Below are positions 1 to 11,908 of a stretch of DNA of 64,000 nucleotides, one piece after another. Made by a program: the position numbers and the translations under genes. Location: the NCBI GenBank assembly GCA_949752735.1, contig OX457038.1, positions 67,539,985 to 67,603,984 on the forward strand. Reading direction: 5' to 3'. How positions within the stretch are numbered: position 1 is the stretch's first letter; each line of letters opens with the position of its first letter. The notes beneath the pieces are model-generated. The model saw nothing but the letters and a program-made list of their open reading frames with translations. It was not told the DNA's origin and did not search any database. This stretch comes from Lumbricus terrestris (lineage: Eukaryota > Annelida > Clitellata > Crassiclitellata > Lumbricidae).

Positions 1-900
1 TTCTGGGCTATAGATTTCTGATAACAGGTAGAGGATGTTGTGAGAGAGGAATGTTGCGATAATAGACTCTGTTAATTTTTACTCCATGATTTCTGAAGAC
101 CAAATGGGAACGACCAAGCGTCGAAACCGCAATGGACACCATAACAGACTTGCTGAAAACTTAAATTTCGGCTGATGAAGTTGAAAGATTCATATCTTTC
201 TATCCATTCAAATTTATGACATGATATGTTGGAATCATATTCTTGGTTCAATTCTCTAAATATCTGGATAAGATCAGTATTATTAATCATCAGGTATTAG
301 AGATATAATGAAAAACAGTTTGGCCCACTTTTTATTGAACCACGGTGTATAGATCTATAGTGGCTCCACGGATATCGGTTGCGATAGCAGGCGTTCAGAC
401 AATAAAAGCGATCCGTAGACAGGACGTGAGAAGCGGTTCAGTTCCCGGTCACGATGAAGGTCAGGATAGCAGACAGGCGGTCACGGTTAACGATGTATAG
501 GCCTGGAGCATTGCAGTAGCAAGGGAAATAAAGGAAGATGACAGATGTGGAGAGGACTTGCGGAAAGGGATTGTTTACAGTTTTACACAGAAACTTCCAC
601 GAACACGGTTTTTAAGTTAGTTTGATGAATCCGATCGAGAGTCGTAAATATCGCTGAGTATATATAGACTAGAGTCTCCGTTACAGACAGCGCGAGACAG
701 GTGTAGGCCTACCAGACTGAGTTAGGAACATATCGCGGTCTGTGGATAAGAATGCAAGTGAATAAGGAAGTAAGACAGTAGTTAAAGAAGAGCACTCACG
801 TGCTTGAGTATTGTTAAGTAGCTAAGTCTGAAGCTAAGGAAGCGAGTGAATAAATTAGTCTGCATATGGCCTATTCATCATGAATGCATTCCTGATATAT
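1..900. other. No gene recognised; possible fragment of a mariner end
   Basis: I see no supportable exon here. The expected C-terminal exons of the RP2 gene, which runs off this end on the minus strand, were looked for and not found. A segment around 318-350 (TGGCCCACTTTTTATTGAAC) resembles the terminal repeat of a Tc1/mariner element, but no partner repeat is visible, so this is only a hint. Confidence 0.3.
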
Positions 901-2304
901 ACAGGGTGGCTCAAAAAAAAACGTACCACCGGGGAAAATGCGATATCTTCGCAGCCGATTGGGGTTTTTCTGCGAAAATTTCACAATTTGAAGGGGAATG
1001 AATATACAACAATCCCTGAAAGTTTCATTTGAAACTTTTCATGTTTGCAAAAGTTACAGCTGTTCAAACTTAAAATTTCGTTTTTTCAATTATCCGGAGA
1101 ATCATGCTCCAATACAAGTGATTTCATTAGGATGTTTGGCAAATTACAACACACACACATTGATGATGATGTCATACGACCTCACTATGAGCTGTAAAGA
1201 AGCTGTTTATGAAGCAATCTGCTGGTATTTGGTGATATTTTATAGATTAAGGTCTCAATTGGTGAACCCAAACAATGAACGTCATGGGCAAAGTTTCTGC
1301 AAAAGATCAAATGGGAACTCGGACTTTGCATGAACAGAGACTGAGACATCGCGTGATCATAGCAAAATACCCAGTGAAAAGTGGAGCCTGAGCACATTGA
1401 AGACTATCTGCAAACGTGTTTATGTAACGAAGATCAGATGTCGGAAGAGAGGCAGGAAGTGGTCGCTTGATCTGACGGAAAAAGCGCGATTTTCACGAAA
1501 TTCGCTTGGTAATCGAAAGGTCAAGTTTGCAAAGCAAATCGTGGTTTCGGCATCAGATATGCCGGCGTGTGTTGCGGCTGCAAGAAAAGACTGCAATTAA
1601 TCCCATTCAGTAGGTTAGATGTCAAACTCATCATTGAACTCGCTTACCCAGACTCATTGAAGACCAGGTATGCTCTAACATCTGGTTTTATTATGCAGCA
1701 GGACAGTGCGCCTGCTTGCTCGCACGGCAAGGTTGATTATGATGGCGCTACCTTATTGACATCAACTGAAGTAAATGCATTGGCAAAGATGATTTACAAA
1801 CTCGCCAGACCTTAACCCTCTTGTTTATCACGTCTGGGGAGCTATGCTGGAACGCTGCAAGACATTTAATCCCAAGTTGGAGAACATTGGCCAGCTGAAG
1901 CAAGTCTTGCTGCTAATGTGGGGTCAGTTGCCGCAGGACCCGACCAACAAGGCCATACTGAGCTTCACAAAAAGAATTTGAGCTTGTGTTAAGGCAGGGA
2001 GTGGACACTCTCATTATACCTTACAATAAACTGCAAAACGGAATTCTGAGGTCGTAGTGAAAAGTGATATCATTTGACATGGAAATCTACAAGTTACGTT
2101 CATTTTCCGCGGAAATTTGAAAAACGAAATTTTATGTTTGAACAGCTGTAACTTTTGCAAACATGAAAAGTTTCAAATGAAAGTTTCAGGGATTGTTGGA
2201 AATTCACTCCCCTGCAAATTGGAAAATTTTCGCAGAAAAAGTTCGATCGGCTGCGAAGATATCGCATTTTCCCCGGTGGTACGTTTTTTTTTGAGCCACC
2301 CTGT
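901..2304 (+). mobile_element. Degenerate mariner-like (IS630/Tc1/mariner) transposon with long inverted repeats
   Basis: The element begins ACAGGGTGGCTC and ends with the exact reverse complement GAGCCACCCTGT, flanked on both sides by TATA-rich sequence that fits a TA target duplication. The inverted repeats run inward for roughly 200 bp (about 901-1099 and 2106-2304) with scattered mismatches, far longer than the about 30 bp of classical mariners. Between them lies a broken transposase on the plus strand. A LINE 3' tail follows immediately at 2310. The element is probably inactive as an autonomous unit but has ends that could still be mobilised. Confidence 0.88.
1261..1990 (+). pseudogene. 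Broken mariner-type transposase
   Basis: No continuous frame survives, but three signatures appear in the right order on the plus strand. There is a helix-turn-helix-like basic stretch near 1400-1600. At 1690-1730 there is a QQDSAPA motif, which carries the second catalytic Asp in mariner-family DDD transposases. At 1808-1850 there is PDLNPLVYHVWGAMLE, which carries the third Asp. These are followed by a C-terminal tail resembling the usual 'LPQDPxNKAxLSFTKR' region. Frameshifts and stops separate the pieces, so I call it a pseudogene. Confidence 0.8.
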
Positions 2305-2309
2305 ATATA

Positions 2310-2520
2310 TATAGTTGGCCTCATCCACTTGGAATGCACTTCCGCTGAAGCGTATGCGCCTACTCCCTATGAATAACGTCAATGCATTTTACAAGTTGAT
2401 GAAATCTAATTTGTATTATTGCCATGGTTGGTCTGGGAACGCCTCTGAGCAGCTATCTTCAAGGGATGCTATAAAATGTTTTGAAATGAATGAATGAAAT
2501 GAAATGAAATTAAATGAATG
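2310..2520 (+). mobile_element. LINE 3' end fragment (CR1/L2-like) with GAAAT-type tail
   Basis: A degraded reading frame encodes a TWNALPLKRMRLLP-like segment, matching the 'WNSLP' motif near the C terminus of CR1/L2-type LINE reverse transcriptases. A 3' UTR (GGTCTGGGAACGCCTCTGAG, then a CTTCAAGGGATGCTATAAA stretch) follows, ending in GAATGAATGAAATGAAATG. The same 3' end recurs at 24366-24480, 25195-25265, 43018-43320 and 44090-44155. It lies directly downstream of RP2 exon 4 in genomic coordinates. Confidence 0.75.
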
Positions 2521-2564
2521 TGAATATTATTATCTGATGAGAAGAGCAGATGAATAGTTTGCAC

Positions 2565-2737
2565 CTTCGAGCTGCGGATAGTAGAACTGGTATGGACCGA
2601 ATCTGATGTCTATTGACGATTCGAGTTGAGGCTGATTGGGACAGCAGACGAAGACGACCACGTGACTAGAATCTCGGATCCTCAGGCGACGACAGGAAAG
2701 CATCAGCTTCGAATCGCGACAGCCGCGCAAGAGAACG
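2565..2737 (-). CDS. RP2: RP2 orthologue, coding exon 4
   Basis: This minus-strand exon starts after TTGTTCTTAG and ends before GTGCAA. It encodes VLLRGCRDSKLML..., RIRDSS, VCCPNQPQLESS and FGPYQFYYPQLE, following the end of the RP2 beta-helix (TBCC-like) domain closely. The Arg of RIRD aligns with human RP2 Arg118, the arginine finger for ARL3, and the Glu of PQLESS with Glu138. Both residues needed for ARL3 GAP activity are therefore kept. The exon joins exon 3 as AG|C (Ser) and leaves phase 1 (G|). The C-terminal ferredoxin/NDK-like half known from the human protein is not visible at lower coordinates and presumably lies outside the window. Confidence 0.93.
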
Positions 2738-2793
2738 CTAAGAACAATAGAAGAAAGAGAGAACGCTAAGAACAATAAAAGAAGAAGAGGCAG
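2738..2793 (-). other. RP2: Duplicated 3' splice site at RP2 intron 3
   Basis: Just upstream of exon 4 a unit of about 28 bp is tandemly repeated, so TTGTTCTTAGCGTTCTCT occurs twice. Each copy provides a pyrimidine tract and an AG acceptor followed by the same exon-like bases. Use of the distal copy would insert additional exonic sequence. The proximal one keeps the RP2 frame with exon 3. Confidence 0.7.
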
Positions 2794-2879
2794 ATGTATT
2801 ATGACTTCAACATCATCTTATCTCTTAATTATGAAATACTGTTCTTTATTGTTTTATCATAAATTTGTGCAATTGATTG

Positions 2880-3223
2880 ATTGATTGATTGATTGATTGG
2901 CGTAGATAAGGTTACTATATGTTTTAAAACAGAAGAGTATACGTAGATTAGGTCACTATTGTTTTCAGATAAGGGCACAATTGTTTACAAACAGAATAGC
3001 ATAGGTAGACAAGATCAATATTATTTATAAACAGAAGAACATACGTAGACAAGGTCACCATTGTTTATAAATAGAAGAGTATATGCACAAATAGAAGAGC
3101 ATACGCAGATTATAAGGTCACTATTGCTCACAAATAGAAGAGCATACGCAGATTATAAGGTCACTATTGCTTACAAATGGAAGAGTATACGTAGATAAGG
3201 TCACTATTGTTCACAAACAGAAG
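2880..3223. repeat. Minisatellite, about 47-bp period, in RP2 intron 3
   Basis: About seven imperfect copies of a unit built from AGAAGAGCATACGCAGAT, AAGGTCACTATTG and TTCACAAA run head to tail, preceded by a short (GATT)n tract. Later copies (3090-3223) are nearly identical, earlier ones diverged. It seems to be non-coding. Confidence 0.85.
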
Positions 3224-3224
3224 A

Positions 3225-3487
3225 GGGTTGGAGCACACACACACCTCGGCCGCAGGGGCCGGGTGGGACAGGGTGGGGGTGGGGTGAAAATTTTCCCGAA
3301 ACCCAAATTTCACGGTGGCGCACCGGTGGAGGTCGGAGTGTGGTGGGGTAGAGGGGTGGAGGAGGGTGGGAGTGGAGGGTGGGAGGGAATTGGAGGCGAG
3401 GGGTAGGGTGGGCGTGGTGTGGTGGGGTTGTGGCCGGGAGCGGGTCGAATCCTAAATTTCCTGGGCAACGCCGGGTACCCCAGCCAG
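3225..3487 (+). mobile_element. Helitron-like 3' end, G-rich
   Basis: A very G-rich stretch (3250-3450) ends in the hairpin-like CCTGGGCAACGCCGGG, followed about 8 bases later by CCAGT. The better preserved copy at 34690-34885 has the hairpin CCCGG-GCAACG-CCGGG and ends CTAGT, the canonical Helitron terminus. The start of the element is not identifiable. Confidence 0.6.
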
Positions 3488-3869
3488 TTATGGATAAAAT
3501 ATTATGCCCAGAGAAGAGTCGCTATATAAGCTTACTCAAAATTACCATGCGCAACAAGGACCAGTAACACGCGGAAACTGAAATCCTTATTTAACATTGT
3601 GTGACTATCGTTTTTGACCAATTCACTGCAGCGCCCCCGACGGTCAAAATATGGCATAACGTCTTGTTTTTATTGCAAATGCTCTGCCGTTTATTACACC
3701 CACGAAGAAAAATCGACGAATAATAATAACATTTTCAGAGTAGAAAACAATTGCCCTTGGAGAATTATAAACATCAGATTAAATATCCGGCGTAAAAATC
3801 TGAAGCGTCGCGACACCTGTCGGCAGGAATAGACCGGATGTACAATTATTTTGCACGAGTTTTCAGACA
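3488..3869. other. RP2 intron sequence without recognised features
   Basis: Low-GC intronic sequence between the Helitron relic and the minisatellite. No exon, RNA gene or repeat was identified. Confidence 0.5.
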
Positions 3870-4346
3870 TGTATAAATACAACTACACAGTCACTACACA
3901 CATTCACACAACCACTATTACACAACCACACAGCCACAGCACAGAATCACACTGCCAATATATGCAGAATCACACTGCCACCACACATGTTAACACTGCC
4001 ACTACACACAATCACACTGCCACTGCACGAGATCACACTGCCACTACACATATTAACACTGCCACTACAGACAATAACACACTGCCACTATGCACATTAG
4101 CACTGCCACTACACACAATCACAATACCACTACGGACAATCACACTGCCACTGCACACAGCCACACTGCCACTACTGACTTTCACACTGCCAATACACAC
4201 AACCACACTGCCACTACGGACAATCACACTGCCACAACACACGTTAACCCTGCCACTAGGCCTACAGACAATCACACTACACACGCGTTAACAGTGGCTC
4301 TACAGACAATCACACTGCCACTACACAAAATCACACTGCCACTATA
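3870..4346. repeat. CACTGCCACTACA minisatellite in RP2 intron 3
   Basis: Some 18-20 head-to-tail copies of a roughly 24-bp unit (ACTGCCACTACACACAATCAC with variants) fill this segment. It is open in several frames and produces a threonine/histidine-rich pseudo-ORF, which I attribute to repetition and not to a gene. Confidence 0.9.
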
Positions 4347-4666
4347 ATCGCATTGCGATTTCGCAAACAGCAATCGCACAGCTACATGCTCCACAAAATA
4401 GCTGCTTATATATTTCCTGCTGCCGTAAATACGCAGACAGCGTTGTTTAAAGCCTTCGACCAGACTTCAGACTCTATCTCTGACAGTTTTTTACGGTACT
4501 TGAACGTGTGCATCTCCCTGCATGTGTTTTGACTATACCTGTCAATCTTTGGCTCCTTCTCCAAGCGTCTAAGAAGCCGCCTACAATTGTCTAGAGTCTA
4601 GACAAAGCAAGGTCGAGGAGAGCCTCGGGGCAATTAGTTTATTGATTTTTGATTGCAATACAATAC

Positions 4667-4758
4667 CTGGTTTCGGTCGGTCCTAAGAATATCGTGCAAT
4701 TCGAGCAATCCTCGATTGTTGCCGTTCCAATATTGTCCATCACAAATATGACGCAGTT
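4667..4758 (-). CDS. RP2: RP2 orthologue, coding exon 3
   Basis: This minus-strand exon follows CATTTGTAG and precedes GTATTG. It encodes [18 protein letters not shown] then [12 protein letters not shown] (30 residues plus AG). It corresponds to the human RP2 stretch around '[21 protein letters not shown]', the beta-helix turns with regularly spaced cysteines. It joins exon 2 in phase 0 and exon 4 as a split Ser codon, so reading frame and phases agree on both sides. It is too short to be found by ORF length; the call rests on homology plus phase agreement. Confidence 0.93.
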
Positions 4759-4852
4759 CTACAAATGCAAATCGTCAGATTCGGTCAGTGCATGCAGCTC
4801 AATGTGTTGCACTCTTTATTGCAGGGTGCAGTAACGTGTCATTTGTCATATT

Positions 4853-5590
4853 CATCCATCCATCCATCCATCCATCCATCCATCCACCCATTCATCCATC
4901 CATCCATCCGTTCATCCTTCCATCCTTCCTTCCTTCCTTTCGATCATTCATCCATCCATCCTTCCATCCACCCATCCATCCGTCTATCCGTCCGTCCGTC
5001 CGTCCATCCGTCCAGCCATCCAAAACTGCAATAAGGGTCCCCACACATGTGGGTCATCCATCCGTCTATCCATCCATCCGTCCGTCCATCCATCCATCCG
5101 TCCGTCCGTCTGCCCATCCATCCAATCATCCATCCAGTCATCCATCCGTCTGTCCGCCCGTCCGTCCATCCATCTATTCATCCATCCAGTCATCCTACCA
5201 GTGGGACTTCTAATCCCTTCTGGATTTCCGGTTGTAACCAACTGTTTTGTATATATACTTCGCAAAAATGCTTTTGCTATCTTGGTGCAATAAAATTGAT
5301 GGTTATGGTTATGTTTGTCCATACGTTCGTCCGTCCGTCCGCCCTTCCGTCCGTCCGTCCGGTCATCCATCCATCCATCCATCCATCCATCCATCCATCA
5401 ATCACTCAATCTATCCATGCATGCATGCATGCATGCTGGCATGCATCCATCCATCCATGCATCCATCCATCCATTCATGCATGCACACCATCCATCTATC
5501 CATCCATCAATCCATCCGTGAATCCACACATGCATGCGTCCACGCATGCATTCACTCACACATTCATTCACGCATGCATTGCCTATCCAT
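4853..5590. repeat. CCAT/CCGT tetranucleotide arrays in RP2 intron 2
   Basis: Two arrays of (CCAT)n with interspersed CCGT and GCAT variants (about 4853-5030 and 5050-5570) surround a short unique piece near 5205-5310. The long 'HPSIHPS' ORFs on the plus strand and 'DGWMDG' ORFs on the minus strand are artefacts of the repeat. The second array ends only about 40 bp from RP2 exon 2. Confidence 0.95.
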
Positions 5591-5626
5591 TCTTCTCACA
5601 TCATTTATTTAGCGCCAAGCAAATAC

Positions 5627-5753
5627 CTGGCAGTTCTGGAGGATCAGCTGTTGTCCATTGATGGAGCCGGGTGTTCGTAGAAGCGTGTCGTTCTCTAATC
5701 CTCCAAGCGTGACCGTCGTATAGTCTTTCTGCTTGATCGACTCTCGTTTGTCC
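5627..5753 (-). CDS. RP2: RP2 orthologue, coding exon 2
   Basis: This minus-strand exon follows ATCGGCTGCAG and precedes GTATTTGC. It encodes (W)DKRESIKQKDYTTVTLGG then LENDTLLRTPGSINGQQ and LILQNCQ. It aligns with human RP2 '[26 protein letters not shown]...AGQQFLIQDC', the start of the TBCC/beta-helix domain. Its first base completes the Trp codon split at the exon 1 boundary, and it ends in phase 0. Confidence 0.94.
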
Positions 5754-5848
5754 CTGCAGCCGATAATCACAGCTAAACTGACAACTTTTGTAGCGCCATT
5801 CTTAATGCACACCACATTTCCTACAGGTAACTCTACAGACGTGGATCT

Positions 5849-5980
5849 CAGTGGCGGCGCCAGGATTTCAGTTTTGGGGGGCTAAACGGGGTTTTTCACG
5901 CGAAAAATTTATTTTTACATGTGAGAAAAAATGGATGGCCCTTTTTAGGGAGGGGCTTAGCCCCCCTAGCGCCGCCACTG
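5849..5980. mobile_element. Short hAT-type MITE (CAGTGGCGGCG ends)
   Basis: The termini CAGTGGCGGCGCCAGG and CTAGCGCCGCCACTG are inverted repeats, flanked by a direct GATCT (5844-5848 and 5981-5985). The inside contains the subterminal CAGTTTTGGGGGGCTAAAC and GGGGCTTAGCCCC motifs also seen at 14778-15029 and 24126-24516. The hAT assignment comes from the clean 8-bp target duplication of the 14778 copy. It lies 95 bp from RP2 exon 2, in intron 1. Confidence 0.8.
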
Positions 5981-6159
5981 GATCTATTCTAGAGTCTAGA
6001 CCTAGTGAGTGTAAGGTTAAAATTTTCAAATTCTGCGATAAGCTACCACTAAATAATTATATCTATTTCTAAAAAAATTATTGCTGTTACATTTTTACAG
6101 AGAGTAGCCTACTATTACTGTTATAATTACAAAAATTTATATATAGATATCAGAGGACA

Positions 6160-6212
6160 TCAGCAGCAACAGCAGCAGCAGCAGCAGTAGCAGCAGCAGC
6201 AGTAGCAGCAGC
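6160..6212. repeat. (CAG)n tract in RP2 intron 1
   Basis: Imperfect CAG/TAG trinucleotide repeat of about 17 units. It is intronic, so no polyglutamine is implied. Confidence 0.85.
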
Positions 6213-8157
6213 ACAGCCACACTGCAATACACTTTAAACGTCATTGACATTAATTATTACGAATTATTATGGTCTCCTTCCAAACAGAGACGGCACCAAA
6301 CATACTTTGCTACCAGCGCATATAGCCAGGGTATACATGCAAGTGACCAGAGCAGGGTGATTTAACCCCCAAATAAATTATCAGCGGGGCAAAAATTCTG
6401 GCAGGGAAACGACCCCAGCAAAGACTTTTTACCATGTATATTTGCCCTGGCTTGCCCTAGTGTGCCATGGCATCACCACTGCGTACAAAGTTCAGGATTT
6501 CCCAAACAAACATGCGACAATGTTGCGACATACATGTACAAGCAACACCAATGTCGCTGATGAACTGTGCGTAAAGGACTTGCATGCAGGTTCGAAAACA
6601 TAGCCCATAGTCTTTTAGCTCTACAGACCCTACCATGACATGTACATTTATATCTATAGGCCTACTCTATTCCACTCGATCATACTATGATCCACTCCAT
6701 CATAACTTCCATAGCGCCACTCTCAATACTCTCGAGGCTTCAGTGTATGCCAGTCAATGTAAAACATGCAAAATGCAATTGCACGCAAATTAAATGCGAT
6801 AATGTATGCGGAAAATCTCAGAACGGTGATTGAAAAGGTGTTTGATCTGTTCAGTGAACCAGCAGAGCCGCCCTTCCCACTATGGCCATGATTTTGTTTA
6901 AGTGAAGTCACTCGAAGTAAGACAACGAAGACATAATCGCATCACTGACGTCATCGTCGACGTCATCACCGACTTTGTTGCACCGGCATAATAACCAAAA
7001 TACATCGCATGCATAGACAGACAGACGAACGTCTTTTTATGCAACGGGTTCCAATTAGCGAAACTGCACCCAGTGAGACGGGGTTACGTCCAGCGCGTGC
7101 AAAAATCCAGCAGACGACAGGCGGCGAAATTTCGTGTTTCCGAAATGCGGACTCATTAACATACTTGCTTCATATCGGACGCAACGCACCAGACGTCTAC
7201 CCGGTTGACGAGAGAAACATGTTGACGCAACGTGGCATTTTTGGGGTGTGTGATGGGTTCGTAATCCAGCGTTTGTTGGTTCGGGCCTGCTCAATAGACT
7301 TCCGTATAACGACCCTGGAGAGCTTGCCTCGCGACTCAGATTCTGATGATTATAGTCTGTAGCGACCTAGATATTTCCACCAAGTGTGACGGAGCAGAAG
7401 TAGGCTAGAAGGAGGCCAACTCGGTTTCCTGATAACTGAATTCTTTAAATATTTTAGCACTGATTAACGGGTGACAAAATATCTACAGTGGAGCTCGATG
7501 ATTATCCAATTCAACTACATTAAGTTAAAACCAAACAATTGAAGGCAAAATAACTTGATATAATTATAAGTCGTCCTCAATGTCTCTAATGAAGCACAAG
7601 TTTAATATTGCCATGCATGGAGCCAAATTCGTCCGCTGGAGGGCGACTATAGGCTAGGCCTATAAATCGACTAGGCCTATAATAACACAATTAGGCTGTT
7701 AATAATATTATTGTTCGTTTCCAACTTCTATTACTTTCGTGTCTAATGCATAAGGCGTCAGATGATATACCGCTTCCTAAACTGCCTCAGCAAATATCTG
7801 GCACTGTACTTACTTACTTCATTGACTGCTTTAATAAATATATCAGACATTGTGTTCGTCGTATACACAATCCTTCAACATAGGCCACATCAGGCATTGA
7901 CTGTTTTAAGAAATATCTGGCATGTGCAACATACATGTAGACTGCTTCAGCAAATATCAGGCAGTATCCTTCATATTGGGGCTACACTATACTGCTTTGG
8001 AAACATCAAGCATTATAATAGGACCTACTTCACACACTCCTTCAACAAACATCAGGCATTGCGCTTCATATATTATTGTTTCTAATAAACATCGGCATGA
8101 TGCTTCATGGATGCTTTTTTTTTAGTTCTAGAGCAGCATAAAGCTTCGCTCGTATAT
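6213..8157. other. RP2 intron 1, no gene recognised
   Basis: Unique-looking intronic sequence. A 117-residue open frame at 7009-7362 (plus strand) has no family signature, splice signals or repeats that I recognise and is left uncalled. TAGGCCTA palindromes cluster near 7650-7680. Confidence 0.5.
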
Positions 8158-8222
8158 ATATATATATATATATGATATATATATGATATATATATGATAT
8201 ATATATGATATATATATATATG
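8158..8222. repeat. AT-rich tandem repeat (TATATATGA units)
   Basis: A (TA)n start followed by four or five copies of a 13-bp TGATATATATATG-like unit. Confidence 0.8.
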
Positions 8223-8468
8223 CTGCCAATAATTATTATCACCGGTGAAACAATTACTCTGCTTAATATTCTCTCAACATACATGTATCATGAAAAGCAA
8301 TTTTCTGGTCTGAGACAACAAGACTATATATTATAACCACAATTACAGATGCATCTCATAACTATAATTATAGGCACTATGTGTGTACGTGTATATGTTC
8401 TGCATTATTGATTGCATGCCAGTCATAGCTGCAAGTGACTGGTGAGAGGGCGTGGTTTCTAATTCAGA

Positions 8469-9540
<1,072 letters not shown>

Positions 9541-9895
9541 CATAACTCGAGCGTCTGCAAACAGCTATCGAAAACTCTTTAGCCAGAGCTGTCAGCAGAA
9601 CACTCAAGCGTCAACTTATCACTCCTATCCTCAAATCACTCCACTGGATAAAAATCACAGAGCAAATCCAATTAAAAGTGTCCCTAGCCCTCAATTCCCA
9701 GCAATACCCGGATATCTTTGCGAGCGATCTCTTCCCCGTGCATATATGCAGCCAACCCGATCTAAACCCGATCATCCTCCTGCCTCAGACTCTCAACCCC
9801 CCGCCTCCCCCCATCCCCTCGGGTCACTATTCATCTCAAGTTCTCCATCCGAACCATATTGCAACACGGCACCACGTCTCTGGAACGATCGGGTA
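9541..9895 (+). pseudogene. LINE reverse-transcriptase remnant (CR1/L2-like C terminus)
   Basis: In one frame the sequence gives RAVSRTLKRQLITPILKSLHW, shortened here to the recognisable parts RAVSRT, ITPILKSLHW and TEQIQLKVSLAL. These match the 'ITPILKSLHWLP...RI.FKI' block of CR1/L2-like polymerases. A TAPRLWNDR segment (the 'APRLWNSLP' motif) follows in another frame at 9865-9890. Frameshifts show it is dead. Confidence 0.7.
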
Positions 9896-9969
9896 GAGAC
9901 ACGTGCAGGCAGACACACATATGCACACATATAAACGATGGAAGACAGACAGACAATTAAATACAATGA

Positions 9970-10086
9970 AACACAAAGCTATATATATACATGTATATAC
10001 ATGTATATACATCTACATAAACATATATATATGTATATATATACATGTACATAAACATATATACATATATATTCATGTACATAAAC

Positions 10087-10155
<69 letters not shown>
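9970..10155. repeat. ACATATAT/AT-repeat
   Basis: Imperfect ATACATGTATAT units followed by about 55 bp of pure (AT)n. Confidence 0.9.
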
Positions 10156-10157
<2 letters not shown>

Positions 10158-10209
10158 TACTTTGTTACCATTCTGAAGTGAGGATTGGCAAATTAAATGT
10201 ATAAGCTGA

Positions 10210-10301
10210 GAAAAGTAGACCAGATGTATAGACAGACATAAGCCGCATAGGCAATCAGACAGACATAAGCCGCATAGGCAATCAGACAGACAGACAGAAA
10301 A

Positions 10302-10334
<33 letters not shown>

Positions 10335-10335
10335 G
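10210..10335. repeat. Duplicated 36-bp unit and (CAGA)n
   Basis: AGACATAAGCCGCATAGGCA occurs twice in tandem and runs into about 12 CAGA units. Confidence 0.85.
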
Positions 10336-10837
10336 GTAATAGGACAATGTGACAAACAGGAAACGCGGAATCGGAAGTGAAGGATAAACAACTATTGAAG
10401 GTCTTGTGGGTGATAAGACGTTCTGATAACAGACGATGACAGCTAAGTCACGAAAAAATATCCTTTGATGGCAAACAATTAATCGACAGTCTCCGATTGT
10501 AGTAAAACATTGAATTACGCTACTATTTAGCAGTATAGTATACATATATTCTATGCATTTTGCATCAAAACATCCAAACAACACCTGTGAAGAAAGACGC
10601 ATAGAAGGCCTAATTTTATTTCTACTATCTCTATTACCATAATTATCAGCAATTCAGAATTTAAATAATTATGGCTGCAGGCAGTCGCAGTGCATTCATA
10701 CAAACGTGCATGCGCTCATGCATTCGCACGTGCATTTGTAAACGTAGGTATAATATGCATGCATACACACGTGTACATGCATGCATATAAATATACGTCT
10801 ACACGTGCACATACAATACATACATGTACGTACATCC

Positions 10838-10983
10838 ACCTCACGTCGCCGAGTATACATAGGGACCTTTGGCAAGTCCTTCACTCGCAATTGCTCAGCG
10901 CTTCGGCGTGAAACTCCGATGCAGTGTCCGCTCTGTAGTCTGGAGTGCCTCTGAGAGCTTGAAGGGGCGCTATAACAAATGCA
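10838..10983 (+). mobile_element. SINE family 1, 5'-truncated copy
   Basis: The segment from CACCTCACGTCGCCG to AAGGGGCGCTATAACAAATG matches the 3' two thirds of the SINE copies at 13018-13240 and 57905-58130. Shared blocks include GCAAGTCCTTCACTCGCAAT, CAGCGCTTCGGCGTGAAACT and CAGTGTCCG. Its CACATACATAC tail is continuous with the large CATA array that follows, so the array probably grew from the SINE tail. Confidence 0.8.
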
Positions 10984-11432
10984 CATACATACATACATAC
11001 ATACATACATACATACATACATACATACATACATACATGCATGCATGCATACATACATACATACATACATACATACATACATACATACATACATACATAC
11101 ATACATACATACATACATACATACATACATACATACATACATACATACATACATACATACATACATACATACATACATACATACATACATGCATGTATAC
11201 ATACATACATACATACATACATACATCCATACATACATACATACATACATACATACATACATACATACATACATACATACATACATACATACATACATAC
11301 ATACATACATACATACATACATACACGCACACACATACATACACACACATACATACACACACACATACACACATACATACATACATTCATGCATACATAC
11401 ATACATACATACATTCATGCATACATACACAT
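10984..11432. repeat. (CATA)n microsatellite, about 450 bp
   Basis: About 110 CATA units with occasional CATG and CACA variants. The long IHTYIHTY and MYVCMYVC open frames on both strands are artefacts of this tract. Confidence 0.97.
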
Positions 11433-11908
11433 ATATGTACAGTCTCATAAAAATGATTCTGTGATCATCACACCACAGCAGATATCTGATGTTCAAATTG
11501 GTTTTGGACCTCGGTGCATGGTAATGTGCAGTAGTGCAGGATGCAGAAGAGGAAGATGAGAGGGAGGGAAAGGGAGGGAAAGGGACAAGAGGAAAAGGCA
11601 GGGCAGAGCAGAGCAGGACAGAAGAGGACAGAATAGGATAGCAAGGGAGCAGAGTCGTAACCCGCAGTACATTATAGAGGACATCTGGCCGAGAAGACAT
11701 TCAATGCATACTATTCGCAACGAAGCCGAGCACTAATGGGCCGTTAACAGTGTTGCTGTCAGCAATCTAGGGTCGGGTGGGTGGTCGGGCGGGCGGCCAA
11801 GACGGCGGCTTAAGGCACGGCTCGCTATATCTTCAAGAGATGTAAAGGTCCATAAGAGAGGACTTGGTCCTCGTTGCATCGCAGATGACTTCGTGCAGCA
11901 CTACTAAC
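11433..11908. other. RP2: RP2 intron 1, 5' part
   Basis: Contains a purine-rich stretch (11535-11650, GGGAGGGAAAGGGAC-like) and no exon. The RP2 exon 1 donor (GTTAGT on the minus strand) lies at its right edge. Confidence 0.6.

Noticed and set aside
3851..4347. Possible CRISPR-like array of regular short repeats
   Set aside because: The units are contiguous with no unique spacers, and the DNA is eukaryotic. It is a minisatellite.
4765..5661. Long 'HPSIHPS' and 'DGWMDG' open frames
   Set aside because: They are translations of CCAT/CCGT tetranucleotide arrays on both strands. No start context, splice or domain evidence.
7009..7362. 117-residue ORF in RP2 intron 1
   Set aside because: No recognisable motif, signal, repeat or conserved start context. 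It could be chance in a 6-kb intron.
10696..11700. 334-residue MYVC-repeat ORF and 193-residue IHTY-repeat ORF
   Set aside because: Products of the CATA microsatellite and its flanks, not a gene.
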